Positions 55,949 through 64,000 of a stretch of DNA of 64,000 bases are shown here, piece by piece (positions within the stretch are counted from its first letter, which is position 1; each line of letters begins with the position of its first letter). The DNA lies in contig JAURWY010000018.1 in the NCBI GenBank assembly GCA_030654695.1, positions 1 to 64,000 of the forward strand. Reading direction: 5' to 3'. Under the pieces are notes generated by a model. That model saw only the letters and a program-made list of their open reading frames with translations, searched no databases and had not been told where the DNA came from. Source of the stretch: Polaromonas sp. (lineage in GTDB: Bacteria > Pseudomonadota > Gammaproteobacteria > Burkholderiales > Burkholderiaceae_C). A program made the position numbers and the translations under genes.

Positions 55949-56113
55949 TCAGACCTGCGGCTTCCAGCCCAAGCCCTCATCCTCTGGCAATGTCGGCGGC
56001 GGCATGCTGCCATCGTCAGGCTCAACCGGAAAGTGCGCCGGGTTATCGGGGTCCTCAACTGGCGGCGGCCCACCGGGCAAGGGTGCAGGCCGGGGATGTT
56101 GGCTGAACTTCAT
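55949..56113 (-). CDS. Small proline-rich acidic protein (54 aa), unknown function
   Basis: The 54-residue frame starts MKFSQHPRPAPLPGGPPPV and is about one third Pro, with many Asp and Glu and one Trp near the end. There is no membrane segment or signal. GGA sits 9 nt before the ATG in a plausible Shine-Dalgarno. Similar short Pro-rich hypotheticals are known in Burkholderiales, but I recognise no function. It is probably disordered. Confidence 0.55.
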   Translation of the reverse strand: MKFSQHPRPAPLPGGPPPVEDPDNPAHFPVEPDDGSMPPPTLPEDEGLGWKPQV

Positions 56114-56280
56114 GGTGATCGATCCTTTGACAACGAGCTTGGCAAGCGAGGCCGACAAGCCGACACAAAAACCTGCAGTTTCATGCCAAGTGAGCCGGCA
56201 CTGAAGAGGCTGAAGGCCGGTTGTGCTGTCAGCTTTTCTCTACGTTGCAGTCAACAACTTCGCCAACATCAAGCGCCTGC

Positions 56281-57126
56281 TCAACCCGCCCCGTGACACT
56301 TTTTGTATTTTTTACCGCTGCCACAAAAGCACACATCGTTGCGACCTGGCGTGACTTCTTTGCGCACGGTGTCGACGCGTGGGCCGAGTGTGCGCCAGAG
56401 TTCGCGCAGGTCATAGACCGCCCAGATAGCTTCGCCAAACGCATTCAAGCGAGCGATGCTGGTGCTCGGCAAACCCTCTTCCAGTAGCGGTGAGACTTCA
56501 GGTTTGCCGGTGTCGTCTTCTGTCATGGCAACCACTGCTTCGAGTGCGCCGTTCAGCCATTTAGCAGCGTCTTTGTCACGCGGTTCGGCCCAGTCTTCGG
56601 GCCAGCTTTCAACGGCAAACATGAAGCCCAAGGCCCAGACCTGTGCAAAGGCCGGCAGTTCATCGGCTTTGAAGTTGACCTGCTCTTCAGCCGGCAGTTC
56701 GGCCACCGCCGCCCGCACATCCATCACCTCGGGGTGGTAGCAGTCATCATCTTCAAGCGTCTTGCATTCGGCGTCCAGCGCGGTGGACACCTCGGCCCAA
56801 CGTGCTCGCCACAAGGCGGTGAAACGTTCGCGCTGTTCTTCGCTGGCGAACGATCCATCGGCTTCATCTCCTTCCGTTTCAGTGGCCGCACCGTCTTCGC
56901 CCAACCCCAGCAACACCGGAAAGTATTCAGCCGCAGGCACCGCCCGGCGACCGCAAATCAGGGCGGCCATGAAGCCTTCACAAAACTCCCATTGCGGGGT
57001 TTCGTCGTAGCGGGTGCGCAACTCATCGAGAATCGCGTCCAACTCGTCAAACGTTTCGGGCGGCAGAAAGTCGTCGGCGTTGTGGGCGGTCGTGGTCAGA
57101 GCAGGGGCGGAGGGTTGGTTGGGCAT
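56281..57126 (-). CDS. UPF0149/YecA family protein with C-terminal SEC-C motif
   Basis: 281 residues. The N-terminal part is the YecA-like helical domain (ETFDELDAILDELR, QWEFCEGFMAALICG, WALGFMFAVESWPEDW) and is acidic. The C-terminal 20 residues are the SEC-C zinc motif GRNDVCFCGSGKKYKKCHG, as in SecA. Such proteins may contact ribosomes or SecA-like partners; the role here is not established. The ATG is used, though a TTG five codons upstream is in frame. It is divergent from the glutamate-synthase-like gene. Confidence 0.85.
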   Translation of the reverse strand: MPNQPSAPALTTTAHNADDFLPPETFDELDAILDELRTRYDETPQWEFCEGFMAALICGRRAVPAAEYFPVLLGLGEDGAATETEGDEADGSFASEEQRERFTALWRARWAEVSTALDAECKTLEDDDCYHPEVMDVRAAVAELPAEEQVNFKADELPAFAQVWALGFMFAVESWPEDWAEPRDKDAAKWLNGALEAVVAMTEDDTGKPEVSPLLEEGLPSTSIARLNAFGEAIWAVYDLRELWRTLGPRVDTVRKEVTPGRNDVCFCGSGKKYKKCHGAG

Positions 57127-57276
57127 GTCAATACTTGTCAAAGATGAAACTGGCTGGCCGGTTCACGGCAGAGTGGCGTATAACTGTCGAGCCTCACTGA
57201 GGTAGGAAAGTGTATCTGCCCCCAGCGCTCTTCGCCCTGATGCCGTCCGTTTGCCGCCCTCACTGAAAGCCCAGCC
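57127..57276. other. Divergent intergenic region, UPF0149 / GltB-like
   Basis: 150 bp between two divergent start codons. It must carry promoters for both, and GCGTATAACTG near 57177 contains a TATAAC -10-like element for the rightward gene. No strong inverted repeat is visible. Confidence 0.35.
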
Positions 57277-59019
57277 ATGCGCCGTGTCCTGAACTTTGTC
57301 AAAAATATCCCTTGGCCCGATTTGCGCCCTCAACTGAAGCAGCTAGACCGATACACGCAGCGACTCAACGCCTTGCTGCCTGTGCGTTACAGCTTTCTGG
57401 TCGCCTGCTTTTTCGGCGGCTTGTTGGCCTTGTTCTCGCTGGTGGGATTTGGTGTTGGCTTCTTGGCGTTTCTGATTTTTTTCGGCCTCGTGGGTTTGGG
57501 TCTGCACGACTTGAGACAGACACGAAGCGCCGTGCTGCGCAACTATCCGGTGATCGGGCATCTGCGGTTTTTGCTCGAATACATTCGCCCGGAGATTCGC
57601 CAGTATTTCATTGAAAGTGACAGCGAGGCCGCACCTTTTTCGCGCGCTCAGCGTTCATTGGTCTATCGGCGCGCCAAGGGCGAGCAAGACAACCAGCCTT
57701 TCGGTACGCATCTTGATGTCTCGCGCCAAGGTTATGAGTGGATCAACCATTCGATGCAGCCGAGCAAGGTGGCGTCGCATGATTTTCGAGTCTGGATTGG
57801 CGGCTCGCCGGACGCCGCGTCCAACTCGCGCTTGCCCTGCACGCAACCTTATGCGGCCAGTGTGTTCAACATCTCGGCCATGAGTTTTGGCGCTTTGTCG
57901 GCCAACGCTATTTTGGCCCTGAACTCCGGCGCGAAGCGCGGCGGCTTTGCGCATGACACCGGCGAAGGCTCGATTTCAGCGCATCACCGCACCCACGGCG
58001 GCGACTTGATATGGGAGATTGGCTCAGGCTACTTTGGTTGCCGCAACGACGACGGCAGTTTCAGCCCTGAACGCTTTCAAGCAAATGCGTGCGACCCGCA
58101 AGTCAAGATGATCGAGCTCAAGCTCAGCCAAGGCGCCAAGCCTGGCCACGGTGGTATTTTGCCGGGCTCCAAAGTGACATGGGAGATCGCTGCGGCGCGT
58201 GGCGTGCCGCAAGGTGTCGACTGCGTGTCGCCGGCAGGTCACAGCGCATTTTCGACGCCGGTCGAGATGCTCGAATTCATCGGCCAGTTGCGCACGCTGA
58301 GTGGCGGCAAGCCGACGGGCTTCAAGTTTTGCTTAGGCCACCCATGGGAGTGGTTTGCCATCGTCAAGGCCATGTTGGCAACGGGCATCACGCCGGACTT
58401 CATCGTGGTCGACGGTGCTGAAGGCGGCACCGGTGCAGCGCCCGTTGAGTTCAGCGACCACGTCGGTGCGCCGGTGCAAGAAGGCCTTGGTTTGGTGCAC
58501 AACACGCTCATCGGCGTCGGTCTGCGCGACCGCATCAAGCTAGGTTGCGCGGGCAAAGTGATCAGCGCTTTTGACATCGCCCGCATGATGGCGCTGGGCG
58601 CTGACTGGGCCAACGCCGGCCGCGGTTTTATGTTCGCGCTGGGTTGCATTCAGGCGCAGAGTTGCCACACCGGTAAATGCCCCACCGGCGTCACCACGCA
58701 AGACCCGTTGCGCCAACAAGCGCTGGTGGTGCCCGACAAAGCTGAGCGCGTCTGGATGTTTCACCAAAGCACCTTGGAGGCGCTGAAAGAGTTGGTGCAG
58801 GCGGCCGGCTTACAGCATCCGAACGACTTGACGGCACACCACATCGTGCGGCGCCTGACCGACACCGAAGTGCGGTTGCTGGCCCATCTGCTGATGAACA
58901 TTGCGCCGGGCTCCCTGTTGGCAGACGACATCAGCGCCCTGCCGAATGTCTTCAAAGAGTATTGGCCGCTGGCCAGTGCAGAAAGATTTGCGGCGTCTTC
59001 AGCGTTAGCGGCGGCTTGA
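57277..59019 (+). CDS. Membrane-anchored FMN-binding glutamate synthase-like protein
   Basis: 580 residues. Residues about 39-77 form one or two membrane helices, and the rest is the GltS FMN-binding barrel. Visible are SFGALSANAILALN, GEGSISAHHR, GAKPGHGGILPG, DGAEGGTGAAP and the Fe-S motif CIQAQSCHTGKCPTGV with three Cys. The glutaminase domain of GltB is absent and no amidotransferase is adjacent. It therefore probably catalyses a related FMN/Fe-S reaction at the membrane; the substrate is unknown. Confidence 0.88.
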   Translation: MRRVLNFVKNIPWPDLRPQLKQLDRYTQRLNALLPVRYSFLVACFFGGLLALFSLVGFGVGFLAFLIFFGLVGLGLHDLRQTRSAVLRNYPVIGHLRFLLEYIRPEIRQYFIESDSEAAPFSRAQRSLVYRRAKGEQDNQPFGTHLDVSRQGYEWINHSMQPSKVASHDFRVWIGGSPDAASNSRLPCTQPYAASVFNISAMSFGALSANAILALNSGAKRGGFAHDTGEGSISAHHRTHGGDLIWEIGSGYFGCRNDDGSFSPERFQANACDPQVKMIELKLSQGAKPGHGGILPGSKVTWEIAAARGVPQGVDCVSPAGHSAFSTPVEMLEFIGQLRTLSGGKPTGFKFCLGHPWEWFAIVKAMLATGITPDFIVVDGAEGGTGAAPVEFSDHVGAPVQEGLGLVHNTLIGVGLRDRIKLGCAGKVISAFDIARMMALGADWANAGRGFMFALGCIQAQSCHTGKCPTGVTTQDPLRQQALVVPDKAERVWMFHQSTLEALKELVQAAGLQHPNDLTAHHIVRRLTDTEVRLLAHLLMNIAPGSLLADDISALPNVFKEYWPLASAERFAASSALAAA

Positions 59020-59043
59020 GTTAGCTCAGTCGCCACGCTGAGT

Positions 59044-59460
59044 TCACAGCGTTTTTTGCGTTCGCACGTTGAGCGCTTGCAGGCGCTTCGCCATGGAGGT
59101 CACAGCTTTGTCTTTGCTCAGCAAGGTGCTGCGGTGCGCTACGGCGAGGTCAATGAACATTTGATCGTCGGCATCGCTACAAGTGACAGAGGCTTTGGCG
59201 GGCACCGGCACCAAACGCGCGTGCGCATCAAACTGCGCCAGCACATCCACCGCACTCAAGGCATAAAACGCCAAGCGCGGAACGATTTGCGGATAGCCCA
59301 GCACGCGTTCCAACTCGGCGCGCATCGGCATCGTGGCGATCCAGTCCCAGCTGCGCGCCGCGAGGCCGTCTCGAATCGGCTGAGCCGCGACGTCATTGAA
59401 GACGAACACATCGAGCACGATGTTGGTATCGAGAATCAACAACGGCAGCGTTGCAGCCAT
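59044..59460 (-). CDS. PIN-domain protein (putative toxin-type RNase)
   Basis: 138 residues in the PIN fold, as seen in VapC-type toxins of the COG1569 kind. The acidic residues are D11 in LILDTNIVLD, Glu in RAELERVLGY and the CSDADDQMFIDLAVA Asp cluster. It overlaps the rlmL stop by one base (TGATG) and has no small antitoxin gene beside it. It may cut a structured RNA or tRNA. Activity is unproven. Confidence 0.82.
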   Translation of the reverse strand: MAATLPLLILDTNIVLDVFVFNDVAAQPIRDGLAARSWDWIATMPMRAELERVLGYPQIVPRLAFYALSAVDVLAQFDAHARLVPVPAKASVTCSDADDQMFIDLAVAHRSTLLSKDKAVTSMAKRLQALNVRTQKTL

Positions 59461-60815
59461 CACTCCGCTGTCGGAGTGACAGCCGGCGCCGGCTTGCCGC
59501 GAGCCGACCCAGCAATCATGTCGAAGCGAAACAGACGGCATTCAATCGGGCCATTCCACATCGGCACACGGCGCGATTCTTTCAACCGCATTTTGCTCGG
59601 CAGCTTCAAGTCAGGCGTGAGAATGTGGGCAGTCCAGCCGGCGTAGTTTTTCTTCCAATGCGCGGCCAGTTGCGGGAAGAAATCAGTCACCTCTTCGCCG
59701 CTGGCGGTCTGCGCTTGTTCGCGTCCGGGGTTGGCCGAGCGGTCACGCGACACTTGGGCCTCCGCCTCGCGTGCACTGGGCAGCGCACGGCCGAATTCAT
59801 CAATGCCCTGACGCCGATCGTCACGCGCTTGCGTGCCCGAAATACCGGCCACACCGGCAACGTCAATACGCTCGCCATACGGCGGGTTGAGCAGCATCAC
59901 GCCTGACGGTGCGGGCGGCATGCGCTGCAAGGCGTCACCGCCGCGCAGCTGCACGGCATTGGCCACGCCAGCGCGTTCGGCATTGCGCTCGGCAAAGTCG
60001 ACCATCCGGAACGAGACGTCACTGCCGAAGACAGGCGCCATCGGTTCGGTGATGGCGTCCTCGGCTTGGTCCAGCAGACCGTCCCAAACGTGCGGCTGGA
60101 ACGGCAGATATTTTTGAAAAGCAAAGCGACGGTTGATGCCCGGTGCAATATTGCAGGCGATTTGCGCGGCCTCAATGACGATCGTGCCCGAGCCGCAGCA
60201 GGGGTCGTACAGCGGCACGCCTTGTTCACACAAGCCGTCTTCGCCGCTCCAGCCACTGGCTGCCAACATGGCCGCTGCCAAGGTTTCTTTCAGCGGTGCA
60301 TCGCCTTTGTCTTCACGCCAGCCCCGCTTGAACAGCGGCTCGCCCGAGGTGTCGATGTACACGGTCACGGTGTCGGTGGTCAGGTGCACATAAATCCGTA
60401 CATCGGGCCAACGTGTGTCGACGTCCGGCCGGACATCGAACTTGCTGCGAAAGCGATCGGCCACCGCGTCTTTGATCTTCAAGGCCGCGAAGTTCAGGCT
60501 GGTCAGTGGGCTGTGCTGCGCCGTGACCTCAATCTTGAAGGTCTGCTTTGGCGTGAACCAAATTTCCCAAGCGACTTCGGCCGCGGCGTTGTACAAATCT
60601 TGCTCGTTCCGGTAAGGCTTGTGCTGCAACTCAATCAGAACGCGCTGCGCCAGGCGGCTGTGCAGGTTGAGCTGCTGCGCTTCACGCCACGAGCCTTGCA
60701 ACTGCACACCGGCCCGCCAAGAACGGCCCGCAATCCCTGTGATGCGATGCACTTCAGCCGCCAGCAGTTCTTCAACGCCCGCAGCACAGGGGAGAAATAG
60801 TTGGAGTTGATTCAT
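59460..60815 (-). CDS. rlmL: 23S rRNA (guanine2445-N2)-type methyltransferase (THUMP, RlmL-like)
   Basis: 451 residues. THUMP is N-terminal (after MNQLQLFLPCAAGVEELLAAEV), followed by a SAM fold with PCCGSGTIVIEAA and the NPPYGERI catalytic motif. E. coli RlmL is a fusion with RlmK; here only the RlmL half is present. After NPPYGERI there is a polar insert of about 50 residues rich in Arg, Gln, Ala and Glu. The ATG overlaps the rpoN stop by 4 nt. Confidence 0.88.
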   Translation of the reverse strand: MNQLQLFLPCAAGVEELLAAEVHRITGIAGRSWRAGVQLQGSWREAQQLNLHSRLAQRVLIELQHKPYRNEQDLYNAAAEVAWEIWFTPKQTFKIEVTAQHSPLTSLNFAALKIKDAVADRFRSKFDVRPDVDTRWPDVRIYVHLTTDTVTVYIDTSGEPLFKRGWREDKGDAPLKETLAAAMLAASGWSGEDGLCEQGVPLYDPCCGSGTIVIEAAQIACNIAPGINRRFAFQKYLPFQPHVWDGLLDQAEDAITEPMAPVFGSDVSFRMVDFAERNAERAGVANAVQLRGGDALQRMPPAPSGVMLLNPPYGERIDVAGVAGISGTQARDDRRQGIDEFGRALPSAREAEAQVSRDRSANPGREQAQTASGEEVTDFFPQLAAHWKKNYAGWTAHILTPDLKLPSKMRLKESRRVPMWNGPIECRLFRFDMIAGSARGKPAPAVTPTAE

Positions 60816-62350
60816 AAGGTTTTTCTCAGATTGGCAGGTGCTATGCGCAACGCTTCGCGGTATTTCGCCACGGTGCGGCGGGCGCATTCGATGCCCTGCT
60901 CTTTCAGCATGTCAGAAATTTGGTTGTCGCTGAGGGGCTTGTTCAGATTCTCAGAAGCGACAAATTGCTTGATCAACGCACGCACCGCCGTGCTCGATGC
61001 GTTGCCGCCCGACTCGGTACCGAGCGCCGAGCCAAAGAAATATTTCAGCTCGAACGTGCCGTAGGGCGTGCTCATGTATTTGGCGGTGGTGACGCGTGAG
61101 ATGGTCGACTCGTGCAGACCCAGCTCGTCAGCAATTTCTCGCAACACCAGCGGCCGCATGGCCAACTCGCCATGCATGAAGAAGTTTTTTTGCCGTTCAA
61201 CAATCGCGGTCGAGACACGCAAAATCGTGTCAAAGCGCTGCTGAATGTTCTTGATGAACCAGCGTGCTTCTTGCAGACGTTGTTGCAAGGCCGCACCGCC
61301 CTGACCCTTGTGTTGCTTCAGGGCATTGGCATAAATATCGTGCACGCGCAGCTTCGGCATGACTTCGCCGTTGAGTGAGACCTTGAAGCCGCGCCCGGAC
61401 TTGACGACCAGCACATCAGGCACCACCACGTTGCGTTCCACATTCACAAAGCGCCGGCCCGGTTTCGGATCCAGCCGGCCAATGACACCGATGGCCAGCT
61501 TGATGGCGGCTTCTGGAAATCCGCACAACAGCGTCAGGCGTTTGACGTCGCGCTTGGCCAGCAACTCCATCGGCTGCAGGCAAATCGCCATGGCCGCACG
61601 GACTTCTTCGGTGTTCTTGCAGTCAAGTAATTGCAGGCTCAGGCACTCACCTAGGTTGCGCGCGCCGACACCGGCTGGCTCCATGTGCTGCAAGAGATTG
61701 AGCGCCATGGCGAAGTCTTGCTCCAGCTCTTCCGCCTGCTCCAAGTCGTCCCCCGCCAGCCCTGCGGCCAGCGACGCCAGCGTGTCTTCAAGGTAGCCAT
61801 CGTCGTTGAGCGACTCGATCAAAAAGTGCAGTGCGGCGCGGTCTTCATCAGACAAACGTAGGCCCAAGGACTGACGGTGCAAGTGGTCTTGCAGTGACTC
61901 TTGGCTGCGCGCCAGCTCGGATGCGTCAACGTCTTCGCTGTCGTCGGTGTTGTTCTTGCGGGCTGGCGCGTCGCTGCCCCACTCGCTGTCGTCAGGCGCC
62001 GACTCGACCGTGCCGTCACCCTCCCAGCTTTCTTCCAATTTGGGTTCGCTGCTCTCGGCTTCACTGCTGATCGACGCTTTGTCATCGGCGCTGCTGCTGG
62101 CAGCACTGTCGCTGGCGGAATACTCGAAGTCGCGGATGTCTTGGCTGACGGGCGCATCGGCCTCGGCCAAGCCAAACTCTTCACGCGATGCGGCTTCTTC
62201 TGTGACTTCTAAAAACGGATTTTCATCGAGCATCTGCTCGACTTCCTGGCTCAGCTCTAACGTGGAGAGTTGCAACAGACGAATCGACTGTTGCAACTGC
62301 GGCGTCAGCGCAAGATGTTGCGAGACGCGAAGGGACAAGCCTTGTTTCAT
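60812..62350 (-). CDS. rpoN: RNA polymerase sigma-54 factor
   Basis: 512 residues. Region I, Gln- and Leu-rich, starts MKQGLSLRVSQHLALTPQLQQSIRLLQLS. An acidic region II follows (about 85-160), then the core-binding domain, the helix-turn-helix around LREIADELGLHESTISRVT, and the RpoN box ARRTVAKYRE. It starts one base after lptB. In many proteobacteria hpf and ptsN follow; here rlmL does. Confidence 0.96.
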   Translation of the reverse strand: MKQGLSLRVSQHLALTPQLQQSIRLLQLSTLELSQEVEQMLDENPFLEVTEEAASREEFGLAEADAPVSQDIRDFEYSASDSAASSSADDKASISSEAESSEPKLEESWEGDGTVESAPDDSEWGSDAPARKNNTDDSEDVDASELARSQESLQDHLHRQSLGLRLSDEDRAALHFLIESLNDDGYLEDTLASLAAGLAGDDLEQAEELEQDFAMALNLLQHMEPAGVGARNLGECLSLQLLDCKNTEEVRAAMAICLQPMELLAKRDVKRLTLLCGFPEAAIKLAIGVIGRLDPKPGRRFVNVERNVVVPDVLVVKSGRGFKVSLNGEVMPKLRVHDIYANALKQHKGQGGAALQQRLQEARWFIKNIQQRFDTILRVSTAIVERQKNFFMHGELAMRPLVLREIADELGLHESTISRVTTAKYMSTPYGTFELKYFFGSALGTESGGNASSTAVRALIKQFVASENLNKPLSDNQISDMLKEQGIECARRTVAKYREALRIAPANLRKTL

Positions 62351-62351
62351 G

Positions 62352-63122
62352 TCACATCTTGAAATGCTCGCCGAGATAAACCCGGCGCACATCTGCGTTG
62401 TTGACGATTTCGGATGGCGTCCCCATGGCCAGTACATGGCCCTCGCTGATGATGTAAGCGTGGTCGCAAATGCCCAGCGTTTCGCGCACGTTATGGTCGG
62501 TGATGAGTACGCCGATACCGCGCGCCTTCAAAAACCCGATGATGCGCTGAATTTCAATCACGGCGATTGGATCGATACCAGCGAAGGGTTCGTCCAACAA
62601 GATGAAGCGTGGCTGCGTAGCGAGCGCGCGTGCGATTTCAACGCGGCGACGCTCACCGCCAGACAATGCCGGTGCTGGTGAATCGCGCAAATGCTCGACC
62701 CGCAACTCTTGCAGCAAGCTGTCGGTGCGCTGGCGAATCTCGGCTTCGCCAAGCGGTTTGCCAGCATCGTCGACTTGCAGCTCCAGCACGGCGCGCACAT
62801 TTTGCTCAACCGTGAGTTTGCGAAAGATCGAGGCTTCTTGCGGTAAATAGCTCAGACCGAGTCGGGCGCGCCGGTGAATCGGCATGCGCTCGACGGCTTG
62901 ACCGTCGATGCTGATCTGACCGGCGTCAGCCCGCACCAAGCCAACGATCATGTAGAAAGATGTTGTCTTGCCGGCGCCGTTCGGGCCCAGCAGACCGACC
63001 ACTTCGCCGCTTTGCACGGCGAGCGAAACGTCCTTGACGACCTTGCGGCTGCCGTATGATTTTTGCAGTCCCTGCGCGACGAGGCGGCTGGGCGTGGGGG
63101 CTTGCTTGGGGGCCAGATCCAT
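62352..63122 (-). CDS. lptB: LPS export ABC transporter ATP-binding protein LptB
   Basis: The ATPase that drives LPS extraction from the inner membrane. 256 residues with Walker [12 protein letters not shown], the Q loop [12 protein letters not shown], signature [15 protein letters not shown], Walker [14 protein letters not shown] and the H loop ITDHN. The ATG is preferred to a GTG nine codons upstream, which would overlap lptA. It precedes rpoN, the usual order. Confidence 0.95.
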   Translation of the reverse strand: MDLAPKQAPTPSRLVAQGLQKSYGSRKVVKDVSLAVQSGEVVGLLGPNGAGKTTSFYMIVGLVRADAGQISIDGQAVERMPIHRRARLGLSYLPQEASIFRKLTVEQNVRAVLELQVDDAGKPLGEAEIRQRTDSLLQELRVEHLRDSPAPALSGGERRRVEIARALATQPRFILLDEPFAGIDPIAVIEIQRIIGFLKARGIGVLITDHNVRETLGICDHAYIISEGHVLAMGTPSEIVNNADVRRVYLGEHFKM

Positions 63123-63132
63123 CAGGAAATTC

Positions 63133-63768
63133 TTATTTTTTGTCGACACTCAGCGTGGTGCTGGATCGAAGGCTGGGGGATGGGATGGCGTTGGCAGGCG
63201 CGACCGGAGCGGCTCCCGCCGCAGCGGGTGCCGGGGCGCGCGGCGCCAGCAAGGCGCGCACACGCCCGCTCGGATTAGATGGCGTGCGGACGGGCTGGGT
63301 ACTGCCATCGACCGTGAAGACATCGGTGGTGTTCTCGTAGCGGATCAGTTCGCCATTCGATTCATCGGCCAACTTGCCACCCACGTAGCGACGGAGCACG
63401 GCTTTGCGAATGAACTTGACGTTGTCCGCTTGGCTGTCGTACTCAATGCGTTCGCCTTCGCCTTCGATGACCTCATCGACACCGTCGCGCTTGCTGCGGT
63501 AGTAAGCCAGTTTGCCCGGCTCGGCGATGACCACGGCCTGCTGATAGCCCTTCGCGTCTTGAAATACGTCGACGCGGGCACCCCGAATCAAGATGGTGCC
63601 TTTGGTGATGATCACATTGCCGGTAAAAACGCTGCTCTGCTTGAGATCGTCATAGCGCAGCGCATCGGACTCGGCGTTCATCGGCTTGTCACGGTCGGCT
63701 TTTTCGGCCACGGCCGGAAGTGCTGTCAGCATGGCCAACGTCAACAGCAGTGAAAAGGAGTAGTTCAT
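63133..63768 (-). CDS. lptA: LPS transport periplasmic protein LptA
   Basis: The bridge protein carrying LPS across the periplasm. 211 residues with a signal peptide ([23 protein letters not shown]), then an OstA-type β-jellyroll with [23 protein letters not shown]. The tail is Ala/Pro-rich. LptC, normally encoded just upstream, is not next to it. TACAAT on the minus strand at about 63805 may be its -10 box. Confidence 0.93.
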   Translation of the reverse strand: MNYSFSLLLTLAMLTALPAVAEKADRDKPMNAESDALRYDDLKQSSVFTGNVIITKGTILIRGARVDVFQDAKGYQQAVVIAEPGKLAYYRSKRDGVDEVIEGEGERIEYDSQADNVKFIRKAVLRRYVGGKLADESNGELIRYENTTDVFTVDGSTQPVRTPSNPSGRVRALLAPRAPAPAAAGAAPVAPANAIPSPSLRSSTTLSVDKK

Positions 63769-63844
63769 AAGGGCACGAATCTTGCTGTGTATTAATTGTT
63801 GATTGTAGCCAGCACACGCCCCCAGAGAGGGTCTCGCCCATATA

Positions 63845-63873
63845 AAAAGCCGCCTGTTACAAGGCGGCTTTTT
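63845..63873. terminator. Bidirectional terminator between lptA and the gene to its right
   Basis: The arms AAAAGCCGCCT and AGGCGGCTTTT flank a 6-nt loop, with A- and T-runs on the two sides. On the minus strand it would stop transcripts from the right-hand gene before lptA. Confidence 0.85.
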
Positions 63874-63894
63874 CATGGCTGAGTTGATCTCGCT

Positions 63895-64000
63895 TTATTT
63901 GCGCTTGCGGGCCAGCGTGATCAGATGGTCGGTGACGGACAGCGCCCGCTCCATGGTGCCGGCCAAAGTGCCCGAGGTGTAATAACGGCCGGCCACGCCC
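63895..64000 (-). CDS. C-terminal end of an unidentified protein (cut by window edge)
   Basis: About 34 residues before a TAA stop: ...GVAGRYYTSGTLAGTMERAL..., ending LARKRK. An open frame and a terminator 22 bp after the stop support a real gene. The tail is not that of LptC or KdsC, which usually precede lptA. I cannot name it. Confidence 0.6.
   Translation of the reverse strand, partial: GVAGRYYTSGTLAGTMERALSVTDHLITLARKRK

Noticed and set aside
1..64000. CRISPR arrays, insertion sequences, prophage or integrase genes
   Set aside because: Looked for regularly spaced repeats, transposase motifs and phage genes on both strands; none seen. The one 'recombinase' family member lacks catalytic motifs.

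Overview
The window reads as a stretch of core chromosome from a high-GC betaproteobacterium of the order Burkholderiales, most likely Comamonadaceae. The basis is gene content and order: rpe-gph-trpEGDC, leuS-lptE-holA...proA, gshA/gshB, tRNA-Tyr/Gly/Thr-tuf, a three-gene transhydrogenase, and the proteobacterial-type GshA. Genes are tightly packed, with many 1- or 4-nt start/stop overlaps. I see no insertion sequence, prophage, CRISPR array or rRNA.

Region by region. 1-7.6 kb (minus strand): the start of tuf behind tRNA-Thr, tRNA-Gly and tRNA-Tyr, then ung, trpC, trpD, trpG, trpE, a candidate trp leader peptide, gph and rpe. 7.6-17.7 kb (plus): apaG, a membrane protein of the 'SpecificRecomb' family, thiL, pgpA, pncC, pntAA-pntAB-pntB, a long-chain acyl-CoA ligase and a nucleosidase. 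17.7-21.7 kb: corA (minus), an unusual AT-rich intergenic region, hpf-ptsN-hprK, and fur (minus). 21.7-37.2 kb (plus): bamE-dapB-exbB-exbD, leuS-lptE-holA, a B12-dependent ribonucleotide reductase, proA, gshA, kup, gshB. 37.2-41.8 kb: a minus-strand tautomerase/MFS/glutamine-amidotransferase cassette, a zinc metallopeptidase and a Crp/Fnr regulator. 42.2-55.8 kb: a type II secretion locus in three blocks (gspDEF plus, gspGHIJKLM minus, gspC plus) with zur and a znu zinc-uptake operon nested inside. 55.8-64 kb: a small proline-rich protein, a UPF0149/SEC-C protein, a membrane-anchored glutamate-synthase-like protein, then a minus-strand series lptA-lptB-rpoN-rlmL-PIN protein.

Functional themes are tryptophan synthesis with possible attenuation, envelope biogenesis (BamE, LptE, LptA, LptB, ExbBD), the nitrogen PTS branch (RpoN, PtsN, HprK, HPF), glutathione and potassium handling, zinc homeostasis and protein secretion.

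No large unknown system is visible. The best novelty candidates are small: a 63-residue histidine-rich membrane peptide heading the Zur/znu operon, a near-leaderless trpL-like peptide with a Trp-Leu-Trp motif, a strong hairpin upstream of corA, overlapping divergent start codons of gspG and gspC, and an orphan PIN nuclease coupled to rlmL behind rpoN. Start codons were chosen by eye from overlaps, Shine-Dalgarno sites and family N-termini. Family assignments come from recognised motifs, not from a search.
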